The notes: generated by a model from the letters alone, not told the origin. DNA of 64,000 nucleotides from Fasciola hepatica (GCA_948099385.1 CANUEZ040000207.1:186001-250000), one strand, 5' to 3'. Numbered from the stretch's first letter, positions 44,790 through 58,938 are shown. Translations and numbers: made by a program.

Positions 44790-47362
44790 TTTTGGTCATA
44801 TGTTACACAATATTCATCAACAATGCTCGATCTTTACTGGGCAATTTTCCAGTACCGTCGGATTGTTTTGAGGCGAAAGAATACTCCCAGCTCAGAGTAA
44901 TGCTTCTGCAAGAAACCTGGCTCCAAAGTGACGTTGACGATGAAATCGTTACACTTGATGTTTTTACGGGATACCGCATGGATAGCCCTACATCACATCG
45001 CCAGCGAGGTGGCGAAGGTATCACGTATATAAACAATCGTTAAAGAAAACGGGTCAGAATTAATTTTAGCTATTACACGATCTTTATTAGCTGCTTGATA
45101 CATTTTTGCAAACCCACGTTTTTGAGCACTTTTCGATTACTTCTGTGGATGAATGTACATATTCCCCCCAAACGTTCCGCGACAGATTACCTAGAATTTG
45201 TTGATTCAATCTCACAAATTTTGGTAGATTATACTGACAACTCATTGAACATCGTAGCTGGTGATTTTATTCGTTCTGGTGTGAGCTTCATTTATCCGTC
45301 CGGTCTGACGAACATTTTTACATTTCCAACTAAAATGGAAGCAATTCTGGACTTTCTTTCAGTTAACAAACCATGTCATTTTTCATTTCCCATCACTCTC
45401 ACCTAGGCTCCTCTGACCACGCAATAATCGGAACCTCACGCAAGATCTAGTCATACGAATCCTGCCCACTTCACGGGAGGCCACGGGAAATGGTTTCCAA
45501 GAAAAAAATGTATGCATTCTCAGACACGGACCTTTCGGTTTCCTGGGATCAAATCATGGATTAGTTACATTTTCACTTCAATCTTTGTTACCCAGTTGAA
45601 ACTTTGCATTTGCGCCCTGATCGTCTGTCACTTCCCCACCTCAAGCAATTTCTTCGCAAGAAGGAATGCACCTTCAAATCATCATAATCTTACAGCTGTC
45701 ATGATTCTAACAAAAATCAATAAAGAATGAGTTACGCTGCCTCCATTCCAACTACTCGCGTACCCTCCTAACCAACAGAAGTCATTGCGACAAGTGGAAA
45801 TTCCGTTAAGATCTAACTAGTGAATCATCCGCACTCAAATCTGATGCTTTTAACGTAGACGAGCTCAACAAATCATTCGACAGAGAAGAGGAACGTTTTC
45901 TTTCCCGTACTTCTTGAAAACAGTCTATCTCAGGAACATGCGTTTACCTACATCCCTATACTCTCTGATCCTTCGAACTAATATCTGAGGTAAAGATGAT
46001 TTCGGACAGTTGGAGGACAGTAGCTATCAATCCTAATCCCATGAAAATCTCTTTCTCCAAAGACTGAAAATTTTTGAACTTTCCAGATCCTGATCAGTTG
46101 ACTCACCGACGGTCACACTCCTTTTTCGATGCTCTCACCATCTTGACACATTACATTCTGTCCGAACTTGACAGAAAGACCTAAGCGGTAAGAATACGTT
46201 CTCTAGACTACAGGGATGTAATAAACTGCACCGACAGAAACAAGCTGTTTTCCCTTCTTTTTCTCTCTCTCTTTCTCTGGTGTTCAGCTTTCACTTGTTT
46301 CTTTGATGTGAGATTACTTTCACAATCGTCAGTTTTTCACACAGCATAACGGAACAAACCTCCTCTCTTGTTACAGATAGCCATGGAGTCCATCAGGCGT
46401 CAAGTTGTCTCCTTATTTCAATTTCTGCCTAAACTTCTACTACTCATGTACAGGAGATTACTCTTCTAATCAGATATGCGGATGATGTCATATTTGGCTG
46501 GCGGTATACCTGCAATCCTACATTCTCTACTCTACTAAATGGCGTCACTGAAATTTCAAATTCGTCTCATGCTCACAACTTAGGTGTTAACCATGTCAAG
46601 CGTGGTGACATTGCAGTTTCTCTTTTTTAAGGCGGAAAGCAACCGAGTTTTCAAAACGACTGCGTTTCCACTTAAATAAACGGGGAACAACAGAACCATT
46701 TTGATTCAGTGAAATACTTCGGAGTGCTGGACCATAACTTGACTTGGTCAAAACATGTTGCTTTCATTTTTGCAAAACGAGAAGCCTGTTTTTCTATTTT
46801 CTATGCTTTAAGTTCCACTCCATGCCCACTCATGTTATCAAAAGCCTCGTATTCTCTTGTGTCCCACCTCGTTGCCTTTGCGTTTCACCCGTCATCTTTC
46901 CCGGCCTGTTGTTGAAGAACTTCAAGTTCATTGGTAATTCCCTGAAGCCTTCATGGTCCAACGGCAGCATACCCCGACGGCACTTCATTCAATTTGTCAA
47001 ATCCGAGCAGAGCAGAGCTTGCCAAAAGCTGTCTACAGAGATTCTCATCGATTCTGCTCATCCTCTTCACAAAGACCTGATGAAATGCATATCCGCTTCT
47101 TGCACCTGTTCTCCGTACAAACACATTTATCCACGCACTAGGATAAACAGCTGTGGATCCATCCCGACCTGGTCAGGCATTTGCACAATCTGGCTTATAT
47201 AATATCAGAACTAACAGAACATTTTAGAATTACACGAATCCTAACCACCCATCCCCCGGGGTTCCAATTTTTTCGGGACGTTTACATGGTTATATGAAGG
47301 TTAAATTTTCTCCTCTCGGGATGCATAAAGCAATTACTTGACTTGACTTGACTGACTTGAAT
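44790..47362 (+). pseudogene. CR1-like LINE with endonuclease, reverse transcriptase and ACTTG tail
   Basis: The best-preserved retrotransposon in the window, read here on the plus strand. Endonuclease: NNARSL and LLQETWLQSDVDDEIV (44820-44960), R.GE.ITYINN to 45043, NVHIPPKRSATDY (about 45150), IVAGDF (about 45255) and LGSSDHA with the catalytic SDH at about 45406-45423. Reverse transcriptase: the palm motif RYADDV at 46472-46489 with both Asp present, then YFGVLDHNLTWSKH at 46715-46757. The C-terminal region follows (46744-47202), with HPLHKDLMKC and several Cys. The 3' end is an ATAAAGCAATT segment followed by ACTTG repeats at 47336-47362. Many stops and frameshifts make it inactive. Mirror: 19785-22360. 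Confidence 0.8.
47336..47362 (+). repeat. (ACTTG)n tail of the LINE
   Basis: Three to four ACTTG units with one ACTG interruption mark the 3' end of the element. Similar ACTTGA runs occur at about 4778 and 28922 (as complement), beside dispersed repeat R1. Confidence 0.6.
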
Positions 47363-47369
47363 GTGGTTT

Positions 47370-50300
47370 CAATGTTTCTATTATTTCTAATGTGAAATTA
47401 TCTGTGACTGCAGAAATGCCATTTGATGAGCGAGGTAGCGAAATATAGACATTAGTTGTGATAGTCGATCGAAATTTACCTAGGAATCGTGGTTTTAATT
47501 GCATAGATAAGCGAGCAATCTGTTTGATACCATATGAAAATAATGCTTCTGAACTCTTGCGGCAGGATCTTTTAATGTAAATGACCAGGCTGCTTCTGCA
47601 TTGCCGATCTTGATAACAGTGGTCAACCCGGTAGACGTGGAATTCTTCGAGTTCGATAGGCGAACCATCAGTTTCATGATTCAGCCACGTCTTCTACAGT
47701 ATTTTGATTTCTAATGTAGCGAGTTCGGACAGCTTTGCGAAATTCACCAAATCTGTAATCTTTCCCGACAGAGAAAGCACCTTGATTAAGTGGGTGATGT
47801 GTTTTGATATATTTTTGTGGTCTGAATGACCTAAATTCACCTGTCAGCCAACTTGATGCATTCTAGTAATGCCACATTGTTTACGGCTCTGTGTTATGCT
47901 ACCGCTAGATAGTTGGTGGGATAATTTCCCAATAAATCTGAAGTCGCGTGATAACACAGAAAGTCTGAGTTATTATGAGAACTTCGGGAAGTGGGTGAAC
48001 ATAACAGCTGCATAACGAGATGGATTTAAACGATGATTCCAACCGGACGAGTGCGCATAATGGTTAAATCATCAGTGAGCACAAAAGCACGGCCTGATCG
48101 GAAGGATCCGCCAGTTGCCGCTAGTTTGATCTGTGTTTCTGCTTCAAGATGAGCATTTTCACAATAACACACTGTGCATTTTATTATCTATTTTTGAGAA
48201 ATTCAGAAAACCACAATGCTTGAATAATGCACATTTTTTTGCACCAGTCTGCAATCAACAGCACAGATTCGAAGATTCGAAGCACGTTGCATGAAGTCAA
48301 TGAAACACAATGCCACTGAAACCAAACAGTTTACAAGTTAACTCATTAGACAAATAAGCAACACTCTGGTGGGGGGAGCAGAGGTCCTCAGTCGGCAACA
48401 ACCGTTCGACCACTTTCTGCTGACATCTCCTTCTGCTCCTCGATCACCAGGGATGCCATATCTAAAAGACAAGAGAAAGAATACAAACGACTTGTGGCAC
48501 TTGGTTCAGCTTCTTCCAGTACACAAGATTTATTGTAATAGTGTTGGATGTGCCGATCAAAGTCAGTGTTGTATGCTAAAAGATACTCGGCTTGAATAAG
48601 CATCGTCAAGATTTTCAATGGTGGAACTGCTCTTTCAGGAGAAAATCGTATGTGAATTTGGTTTCAGACATTCGCTCAGATTCTGGGGTATGTCTTTATT
48701 CTGTTGGCTACCGGAAGGTGGTAACCAAATCCCCCAGCACTATGTTACATACAAGATTTTTTTATTTTACACTATCGTCAATGGACTACTGCGGAACGTT
48801 GTTTTCTGTAATTCTGCTTCAAAGGTATTTTTCGGTTTCAGCTGAATTACTTCACTACCTGTATTGATATATTATCTGTAGAGTACCCTAATTACTTCAC
48901 GGCTGCGTTTCTTTTAAAGTTACAGTTAGAACCAAAATTGTCTCAACAACGACTTCTATTCCAATTTACCAATCAAATTCTCAAATATTGACGTACTTGA
49001 ACGAGATCCGGTCCGAACCGTACCTCCATCTCACAAGCCTTTAGTTTAAAGCACATGAAGTTGGCTGTATTCTCAATATATACACATATGTAGTGGTGGA
49101 AGATCCATATCATAACCAATGAGTCATCAAACAGTCTGACTGCTAAGCCTGCCTTTGAGAATCACAGAAGCACCTTTCGGTCTACCAAATGAGTCGGGTG
49201 ATTTCTTATACCGGTAGAATTCCAGGTTTTACTACTGGGAACATTGTCAGTAGCCAAAAAGTCATGTAACAACCATAGTGCTCGTGATCAAGGGATAAAT
49301 TGCAACTTTGTTTACTGAATGCGCTTGTCACACATGTCTTCCAAATGGATGAATAAGTTTGTCGAAATGGCCAAATGTTGGTAGGGCATACTAGGTCACG
49401 AAGTGCACTGGATGGATGTAATGTAAAGACTCATCTGGCTTGGAACCATCTCAATTTACTAATATATAAAATGCAATGTGAATACGATGCATGGTGGTCT
49501 TATCCAAATTCTGACTCGCACCTTGGTCCAACTGCTATCCACAGCCGGCTCTCCCGATTGGTTAGTTTCGTAATAAACGATTTTTGTCCATTAGGTCCAA
49601 CGACAGTTGAAAATTGATTGGCCTGTCAGACCTATTATTTCACTCCTGTCTTCTCTCCGCTTCAAAATGGGCCAAGATGTGCTGGCTGCTCGCTAATCTA
49701 TCTTACCATCTTCTAAGCAAACCAAGTCGTCTAATGGCGACGTGCCAGCCTCTTCGAAAAAATAAAAAGAATTATAGTCACATACTGGAAGTACCCTATT
49801 TCCGCTCGGCATGCCCCATCTTTCCCAACCAACTTCATTAGTAATTCTGGAGTTTCTTGATGGTGAACCGCTTCTCTTCGGTTATCCTATGTAAGTGTAT
49901 GATGTTTCACACACCATCTGACCTTAGTACTGTAACGTACAAGTGTGGAAGCATTGACATTCCATTTTAAGTTAAGGTATAACACATAAACACGACACTG
50001 AAAAATCGGCCAAATAAAATGACTTCGTATATACGTCATCTAATTCTTTCTAACAGCAAATTGCTAAACACTTCTGTTGAATATGTTGGGAGCGTGTTTT
50101 AGGGCCACTTTTCAAACTATGGATTCATTCAAAGCTCACTTTTACCACAGAAGTCTGATCCAGTTGGTCGCCCATCTAGTTTATTAGTATGATGTATAAA
50201 CTATTTTTCGGGATGTATCCATTGGAAGGTTTCTGCCGGCAATTGGTCCAGCTTTTTAATAAATAAATCTGGAGCTCTCCATCCTGTTTTGCTTTCACCC

Positions 50301-53140
50301 TTTTTCAGTATTTAAGCCAGCATCCTCTCCTTTGACTTGTTTGGAACAGTCATTACATATACTGATGTCGTAACTACTTGTTATATTGTATCAACAAAAG
50401 GGGACTTCTATAATTCATCTTCTAATCTTTAGACCACTGTGAATTTTTGGAGACAGAGTGATCTCTCCCATGACCCTAGGATTGACGTTAACACTGAGTA
50501 GTCCATTTTGTCTATTGTCTGGGCGAATTAAGTCGCATTCGTATTCCAGTTGGAAAGCTAGCGCCATTCTGCGTTTCCCTTATTTGTATATCTCCCCTTT
50601 TTATTGATGCTTTCTCACTAAAGTAGGTATTTTTATCTCCCGTAAAACTTTTCATACTATGGAAGTAGCATTTTGGTTTCACTATGTATGATGTCTTTTA
50701 AACCGTGATCTGAACTGATCAACACAATAGTGATTTGCATGTTACTACTTGAGAAAAACGTGACGGTTTCATGTGGATTTGGGTATGATTCACCAGAAGC
50801 AAACCATCTTCCCTTCATGTTGAAATGATAAAGTTACGTCCATTCTAATATGATGCTGTGATTTCCTTCCTCGCCGATCAATGATAGGTGTCGCGAGACT
50901 TGTCTAATGTTAGCGAGTCTTGTCCAACTTATCGCATCGTTCCAGTCTTCAGCGTGCACCGTTCACCAGACCTCACCGTTCGCATCACCAATGCAGGTGA
51001 ATCAGTCAAAACCGCACTAATTCACACATTTGAGTTCAATTCCTAACAGGTTCCGCGATGTTACTCACTTGCGTCGTGGTGCATTTATATCCACCGCAGA
51101 CGATGACATTTTAACTGAGTTCATTTGTGGTCACTGACGCGGGCTTCAGTCAACGCGTGCAGTGCAATTGTCGATTCGGGCTATAATTTCGTTGGGATCA
51201 TTTTGTCAATGGGCCTGGGTTTTTCTTCTCCTTTTTTCCGAATTCCTGATTTTCAGCTGCCTGCATGTTTGTTCAGAATATTGGGCAGGACAGCAGTTTA
51301 CTTTGATTTTTGACTAACTCAGTGTTTCCAGTTTTCTTTGAGCACGCTTCGTAGATTCCCGACTCTGAAATGAGACCCCGCACTCCTGCTCGTGTCAATA
51401 GCAATCTCTTGGAAAAAGCTGCCTTCCTTTACACTAAAGTCATGCGATCTTACAGACCAATAACAATAATGATTGTACACCGTCTATGGTAACCAGATTT
51501 CACCCCCTGAATGGCTTTTGATCAGATAATATAAAAACACTCCAACAAGAAATCAGAACAAACCCTCGGAGCCGATATCGATCACACACACACACACACA
51601 GTTCGTTCCAGGCTCAAGAGAGGTCCATTCTATGCTTTACGCACCCAAAGGTGAATATCCAGCTGTTACATAACCACTGCACAGATGATGTGTAAATTCT
51701 AGTGCGAGCAATCAGGTGTTTGTACTGCGACTGAATTCTTCTACGAACTTTCCAAAAGAACCCTGACAGTTGGTCTATAAATCGAACAGGTTCACTGTGG
51801 ATGCTATCGCTTTCCTAGTTCACCATGCAACAAAATCCTTCGATGGATCAGCGAAGTCTGTGTGATGCACTTTTGAAGACAACTCGTTCGGTTTTTATTC
51901 TATTCCGCGACCTCTCCTCCTCCGTAAACTGGAAGCTTTCGGCTGTCCCTCACCTTAACTAGCATGGCTGTCTGATTATTTTACCAGCAGATTTCAGTGC
52001 ACACGATTAGGTTTTTTAACATCGAAACACTTGGTGAACAATTCGGGAATGCTTCAGGAAGCTGTACTTTCCCCTTAATTATTTTCCACCCACATTAGTG
52101 ACTTTTCATCCCGTTCTCCTCCACATCTGTTTAAGTACACCGAGAACGTGGCTCTTCGTCAAGCTGCTTCTGTAACCAGGGACTTCAAAGACTTTTCCGA
52201 TAATTTGTCTCATTAGGTGTCAGAACCGAGATTGGTTCGGAGTGTATCACTCCAGTTTCATTTGGTTGTAAAAACAGTCTTGGAAAAGGTTACCATGGTA
52301 ACCGAAACGTCGACAACCTACCAACGATTTCGACAACGCTGTGTTATTGAGCGATAAAACTCTACCACGATCTGTCCCATAATTATGATTTCTACGTTAG
52401 ACTCGGTTTACCTTTAAATTTGTCCAAATTCTTTGAATGCATACTTACCATTCCTCAATCGGCTTATCCTTGTGATCCAGCTGTGATTTCCACGGAACCA
52501 CCAGCTCGAGTGTGTTTTGACAAATACTCAGAAATTACCATCGATGCAAATGTGAAGAGGTCATCTCACATTCCAAACGATGTGAAAAACCTACGCGGGC
52601 TACCTTAACCGATCCGAAATCTCAGGCGTTTCAACGTTGAACAGAGTTATTCTCTTTTTATTTATCGATATATTTTCTGTCCTTATTTACTGGTCCGTGG
52701 TTATTTTCTGGCCTGCTGAAGAAAGATTTTAAAGTTCTTCAACGAGGTCTATTTGTTACTGGTCGAGTATCTTTTATACCCGCACCCGAAAATCTGCTAA
52801 GCTGTGTGAACTACACCTGGCCGCATGTGAAATGTTTGCTCACAAAATCCTTGCAGATTGCTCTAACATTTTACACAGTGATGTGCCATAATGTAACCCT
52901 CTCACTTCCTAATGTTTTTCCTTTCGATCCATTCCCTCTCGTGTTACCATCTACAAGAACTTCACCTTTCCATATCTAGCCCGATTCCTCACAAACCGGG
53001 CACGATTATCGGCAGAATTTAGTGGGAATTTTGATGTCATCTTTTGTTTTTCATCTTATCGTTTCCATTAGGTGCAAACTGTAAATCTTTCTTGACTGAA
53101 ATGCGGATATCTGTTTATGCAAAAGTCTGAACAGATTACC
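47370..53140. other. Right-arm gene-poor segment
   Basis: Mirror of about 14000-19780. It contains unassigned plus ORFs at 48369-48599, 48592-48867, 49375-49617 and 49614-49841, a CA run at 51583-51600, and LINE-leader-like text near 51370 (MRPRTPA.VN and LLEKAAFLYT). Some of it is likely retroelement debris, but no catalytic motif is visible. Confidence 0.4.
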
Positions 53141-53146
53141 ACATGC

Positions 53147-53787
53147 AAATACAAATAAGATCGGGATGAAGGGGTTGAGTGCTGTCATTCAAGATCGTAC
53201 GAGAGGAAGCCAGACAAGCGTTGTGCTGTTAGGTCTCGATAAAGTGGATGAGCAGATCGCTAGTGATGCCACTGGGTTGAGATAAAGGTTGAAGAAACCT
53301 GGCGATAATCTTAAAATCCTTGTCAATCATTCCGAGGAATATGAGAGGAAAGGCATAGAACCAGTGGAAAGATGCATCGAAGTACAAAACATTTAACCAA
53401 GTGAAATGCGGTAAAAAAAAGGCTCGTACCTCACCAGTTAGAAGCTGAGTCATCGAACTTTCATAAAGGCACCTGGGATGTGATCTGTCCAAGTAAGGTC
53501 ACGGCTGATAGTTACACCGAGGTACTTGACAGGGGGCGCACATTTTATCGGTTCTCCAAGGATGACAATGTCAGGATAGGATACCATCAAGTTGAAGCAC
53601 TGATGGATTTTTTGGGGATCAAACAGTGTATCAAACAACTCTGAGTGATTCGTCCTTAGATTTGGACCGGAAGGCCAGTTGACGAGCTCAGCTGCTCTTT
53701 GTTGTAAAATGGGAAAAGCGGAGCTCCTAGAGTTGGGCATTCGAAAAATCATACCATCGGCGTATTTAACAAGGAGACAATCGTCAT
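53147..53787 (-). pseudogene. LINE reverse transcriptase C-terminal part, YADG (right arm)
   Basis: Mirror of 13360-14000, with the same Asp-to-Gly change in YADD, so the mutation predates the palindrome. The A-run at 53412-53420 is one base shorter than in the left arm, so the downstream ORF (53492-53229) begins further upstream. Confidence 0.7.
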
Positions 53788-53931
53788 CGCCTTTACCATC
53801 GAGGTGGTTGAGAGTTGAACCAATGAAGCAAGCTTTGTCAATTATGTCCTAAGCAATTGTCACAAGTTTCAACTACTTGATCATTGTCTAAAAAGTTGGC
53901 GAAATTGACATGTTTCGTCCATAATCGGCAG

Positions 53932-54849
53932 TACAATCAACTGGGTTTGATTTTGCTACAAGAAACCCGGATCAACACTGATGTTGCTGATGAAATGATA
54001 ACTCTGGGTGATTTCAATTCCTCTCGCATCAACCGCCCGGCTCCGTAACGTAAACGTTGCGGAATAGTTATCACTTCTATAATCGAACGATGATGTATAC
54101 CGACAAAAATTGTTTGTACGTATTTCATATCTTACATCAGCACCTTTGTGATAGAGTGCAAGTCTAAACACCTCAGTAACCACACGTCTGCCATTGTTGG
54201 TAACGTACATTTCCCCAACTTGTCCTCACTTTGAGCTCCATTTCATTCGACTCTAATCCATGGAATGTTTACCATTCAGGCTTGTGCAGTAGGTATATAC
54301 AAGCCGTAGATGAATGCGCCTCGGCGTTTGGTGTTGCTTGGACCATGGCGCATGTGTCTCAACTGAAATCTTGCTCTTGGTCATAAATTGAACGGAAATT
54401 AATTAATTGTCACGTCAAGTGGACAGGTAGCAGGGACGGGAAAAATGCCCTGGGTATTGATGTGACTAGCTTCCAGATTCCCATTAGTGATATAATTGAA
54501 AGAACCAATAAAGAAATTTTACTTCCTATCACAATATACCAGGGAAAGAGACTTCGAGGAAGACGGAGATGACGGGTAGCTCCCCTCCGGGTCGGCAATC
54601 ATAGAGAGCTCCGTATCGACCGAAGAATACTATGTGGATTTCTTATGGAGCCCCAAACCGAAATTCTCTTCTTATTGCTTAAATATACAATATTTTATTG
54701 AAAAACCGATCATCGTCGCTTTACGCAACGATTTCGAATCCGAGACTCTATCTATTTTAGATCTCAATACAAAATCATGTGGAAACATCTACATGTACAT
54801 TACTGATGCGATGCACACACCCCATGTAAACACACTAGCTTGGTCCTAA
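53932..54849 (+). pseudogene. CR1-like LINE endonuclease fragment (right arm)
   Basis: Mirror of 12298-13215: LILLQETRI, then a broken endonuclease and an ORF at 54634-54849 of unknown content. Confidence 0.45.
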
Positions 54850-55430
54850 CTAAACAAAAAAATCCAGCTCACACTTGGTCCAATGATAATTAATGTCAGT
54901 TGTCAGCTGATTTACACGTAATTGGCGGATGCAGTGGTTCATGTGATTAGTGATTCTGATCAGTCCGTTATGCTTCGTGCTTCACGAGGCCTAAACAACT
55001 CCGGAAACGCCCATGGTTTGAATCACATCATTTCATAGTCTCATGAATTGTAAGTAATAAAACCCCGCTGCATGGAGTGAGACCATAAGATGGTGCGCAT
55101 GAAATAGGCTGGAATGTAGAGTAATCGACAAATTGATGGGGGACTCTTGGATTGAATAACATGTTCAGTAAATGAAAAACTTGTGTGCGTATGCCCGTGT
55201 GTGTTCGTGCCCGATCCTATTTGTTCACTGTTTTCATGCGATTTTTATTGTTATCGAAGTAAGAAATGGGACAATAATTTCAGAACTTGAAAACTGAACA
55301 GAATCGATCAACTGGGGACAGTCCACTGAAACAAATGAACAGGAGTGGATCAAGTCACAATAAATCATGAGATATCTTGAGCCAACATGTCCCGACTACG
55401 CTCAGTTGTATCCAGATAGACGCATAGCAC

Positions 55431-55721
55431 ATGGGTGATGCACATTTGGTGCTTGCATTGTTTATTGGCACTAAAGTGGTTGGTGCTTCACTGTATGGTT
55501 TTGTCGTGGTTTCCAGTTTCGTAGTCTTCACAGCAGTAGTTGTATTCGTGGTGGTAATCAATGCACTTGTTCTTTTTATCGTTGTTGTTTTTGTGTTAGT
55601 GGTGGTGGTGGGCGCCGTTGTCGTTTTTTACTGGTGGTGGGCATTCGCCGTTCCTGTCCACTTCGTAAGGACGTTCCCCTTCAATGTTTCCCCTGGGAAA
55701 ATTCAGCAAGATAAAGCATGA
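55431..55721 (+). repeat. Low-complexity tract (right arm)
   Basis: Mirror of 11426-11716, with an identical hydrophobic ORF. The stretch 55730-58025 carries short unassigned ORFs and a CA/GT run near 57441-57455. Confidence 0.5.
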
Positions 55722-58025
55722 TCAGGGGAACTGCAGGATCTGATTATTTTTTCACTTCTACGAAATTCAAATAGAAATAGTGATTGTGGACACTAGCTAG
55801 TTTGTGCTTGACTGAGATATACCAATAAGGATCATGATATATCTTTATCACTCCAAATTACTAGGTAATAACTAAATTGCCGGAATGACCTAGGTAACGG
55901 GTAACAAGCCAAATGTTTCAATGACCGCAAACCACGGTAAGACCTCGTTAGGATAGGTAAGAGACAATATGTGACGCAGCTTGTCGATCATGCTTAGAGG
56001 TTAGAGCAACATCGGACATCAGGTTATCTGAGGAAGCTAGAATTCATCCATTTACAAGCAGACCTGTCAAAGATGTTTTTCAAACGGCGGAAACCAGTGG
56101 TCTTCAAAGGCAGGGGACAAACAACGAGCAGCTCAGTAGCATTGAACAATATACGAAACACCCCTATTTATTACTAATTAGTGGTGTTTGTCTTGAATAA
56201 CTTTCATTATTGAATTCACATGTGAAATCAAAATTGTCTCCAGGTCAATACATATCTAAAGAGGTTACGTTTTGTACGGGATGGTTTGCAGATTGATATT
56301 ACAAACATGTATAACTCGAAAGGTCTCCAAATTCCATTCACGGTACACAATTGATGGGGGAAAATTGAACCCAACAGAATAGTTCATTGGAATCGGATAA
56401 TGTACCATGAATCAATTTACGCTGGGTCGTAATTGCACATTATCAAATCTAAGATCATATTGCCAGAAAAGCACATTTTTTGGGGCATCCTATTGCCTTT
56501 GATTTGGCCCAAACCATCTGTTCAAAGACAGTGACGAGAAGAATTTCTTGTGTGTGTGTATGTGTGTCTGGGCATGAGATAATCCGGATTTTATTGAGTT
56601 CGTATACTTTATTTTCGACACATAAAGCGCACGGAGTGTTTAATTACTAATAGAATGACGGCATTTGTTTATGTCAACACAAGTGAATTGGAAGTGATAA
56701 GGCAATTTTTCCGAGTTGTCCGATTATACATGTTCCAATGAATGTTGGTTGTTGGAATCCGGTCGTGATAAGGAAGTTTTCTTTTCGATGCCTAGTATTT
56801 GAAACAGATAATTTCCAAACGCTCGTGGACACCCAATCGACCTCGTGACACATTATTACGCGACATACTTATTGGCCATATTTTGTTATAAACATGGGCA
56901 TGAGTGTTGCGGAACAGCCGTGGCTCATAGTCCCAAACGACAACTGTCCCATTATGGAGAACCAGCAACCTGACCCGCAGACTTGGAGCAGTATAGAACT
57001 GCATGAGGAATATTTCGAAGGGCCACGAAGGTGTGTTAACAAACCCCATTAGGTAGTGTGTTGCTGCCCTCGACCGGCTTCATCGAAAGCATCAAGACTG
57101 GAACCTCCGACTGCAGAGATGATAGAGTATGATATCATTCGACACTACCCGATATCGGTAAAAGGCTCGTTGGGTGATCATAAGGGCTGCTGTTTTCACT
57201 GATCACCTAGGGTATTGTGTTCAGACATTGTTAGTAATGCGAAAAACAGTTCTTTGGCGCACGCTCAAACAAGTACGGAAAACTGAGCAAGCGCAAGCTG
57301 CACATGCAGTCGACACGGCCATGTGTGACTGTCCGGTTTCTAGAGAAATGTGACTGGATGAATGGTGCGGTCAGATGCCAGGTGCGTACATGTAACTTAT
57401 CTTGTTGGCTTACAAGCATAAGTCAGTAGGCAGTCAGTAACGGTGTGTGTGTGTGGCTGTCTGACTGTATACGTGACTACTTGAACTGACACGAAATAGG
57501 GTCTATCAGAAGACATGCAGGTACAAACTTTTGGATTTATCAGCTCACAATGGGTCGACAGTCATATTTCAGAATCACTCTGTTCCGGAGAAACTAAAGA
57601 AATTGATATGCAAAATATTCACTTCGCTAGTTGGAATATACTGAGAACTACAGGAAAGAGTGCGGGGTCGCATGCGTAATTTGGCAATAAAGATCAATAA
57701 GACAAATTGAAGTAAGCGTATAGAAAGACAAACTTTTGATAATGTACGACTGATCTTAATGCGAAGCCGGATCAACGGATCTGTGATCCCTTGAGTTTCT
57801 ATTCGACGATCTCTTTTTCTACGGACGACCTGAGTGATCGGGCTCTGCTTGCAGCCCCTAACACACGCGCCCGTTAACAGTAATCAGAAGGGGGAAAACA
57901 CAGTACGACAGTTGACAATGTATTGTCATGACATGAAGACGAACTGTTGAAAAAAAGAATAACTTAGACCCGCTTTTCCAGTGGCATTTTCGCATCGTGG
58001 GGTCTGCTTGACTGAGCTTTTTTCT

Positions 58026-58704
58026 TTAGTCCACTAGGACCGATTTTTTCAATGTTCACACCGTTGACTCAACAACATACGTGGTTGGAGGCGTGTTGAT
58101 AAACTTACTCGGTTTGGCACCTTCACTCAGTTAGTAGCTTGCTTCCACGTTGGTTTTCGTGACACTCTGACAAAGGATGTATATAACAACGATTATTTCC
58201 CATCCAATTTCTATTCACGAAATAGTGTCAGTATTCGGATGCTGTCGACATAATTGTGAAGATATCGTCCATCAGAACTGTAGTTTGACCATTTGCGAGG
58301 GCCTGGCCCAAGCATCATGAAGTCGCATCAACAGGGTATTGTTCATTGTCTCCTAGTGTTGACATTGTTCTTGATGGAGTCTGACGACAAACTTTTGATG
58401 CTCAGAAATATAACTGAGATGATTTGTGTATGGGTTATTTGATCAAACCGTGAAGAAAACCCGTCAAGCGAGAGTCCCTCAAACCCGGTCTATCATGACC
58501 AACAGTTGTGATTTTCCACTGTCACCAACTGGAAGAATCCTTCGATTTGATTTCGTGGACTGAGCCTCGTTTATTCAGCGCCGGTTTTGGACTGGAACCA
58601 TCAGCCATTACAAGAGCTCAGTGCCCATCACTATCTTTGGGCTCGTGAAAAAGAAAGTGTGATCAGGGTGCGGGAAATTGCAAAATATATGCATGCTTTC
58701 TTAC
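58026..58704. other. Right flank next to the palindrome, nothing recognised
   Basis: The sequence diverges from the left flank immediately after the T-run at 58019-58025. I looked for a fourth SCP/TAPS exon on the minus strand here and did not find one. Confidence 0.5.
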
Positions 58705-58824
58705 CTTCGTGTATTCTCCACACTCGTAACCCTTTTTGCATGAGTTCAGAGAGAAATCGTAGTTCTGATATTCGGAGGCCCATCCTTTCACTGAACTGGA
58801 GAATGAATGGAACAGGGCGGGTTT
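58705..58824 (-). pseudogene. SCP/TAPS exon 3 (CAP2-like motif region)
   Basis: An open minus-strand segment of exactly 40 codons lies between a CCCACAG acceptor (above 58824) and a GTAAG donor (below 58705). It reads KPALFHSFSSSVKGWASEYQ, then NYDFSLNSCKKGYECGEYTK. This matches the CAP-family segment W..E...Y.F....C..G..CGHYTQ, which in flukes is also interrupted by an intron right after HYTQ. The conserved His of GHYTQ is Glu here and Gln is Lys, so the canonical CAP cavity residue is lost. It lies downstream of exons 2 and 1 on the same strand. Phase with exon 2 does not close if the GTGAG donor at 58938 is used. Confidence 0.8.
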
Positions 58825-58938
58825 CTGTGGGAATAGTGTGTTAATGCAGTTCTGGCTAGGCACAAAATGAAAAAACCCTGGCTCATTTAACATGTACCGT
58901 TTATTCAGTGAAGGAATGACAAATGTGTTTGGACTCAC

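Larger units (their letters stand above)
38108..58025 (-). repeat. Right arm of about 19.9 kb inverted repeat
   Basis: Reverse complement of 9121-29042, about 19,918 bp against 19,922 bp. The inner junction at 38107/38108 is abrupt: the arm's GGTCACC is preceded by spacer sequence unrelated to the left side. The outer end at 58025 falls just after a T-run ending in TTCT, beyond which the flank differs from the left flank. The arm carries all left-arm features on the opposite strand. It holds U2 only up to 38108, whereas on the left U2 continues about 2.3 kb into the spacer. Confidence 0.95.

Noticed and set aside
49614..49900. Pao/BEL gag-like segment in the right arm
   Set aside because: Only a short LEFLDGEPLLF-like string suggests it; stops surround it and no protease, reverse transcriptase or LTR is visible.
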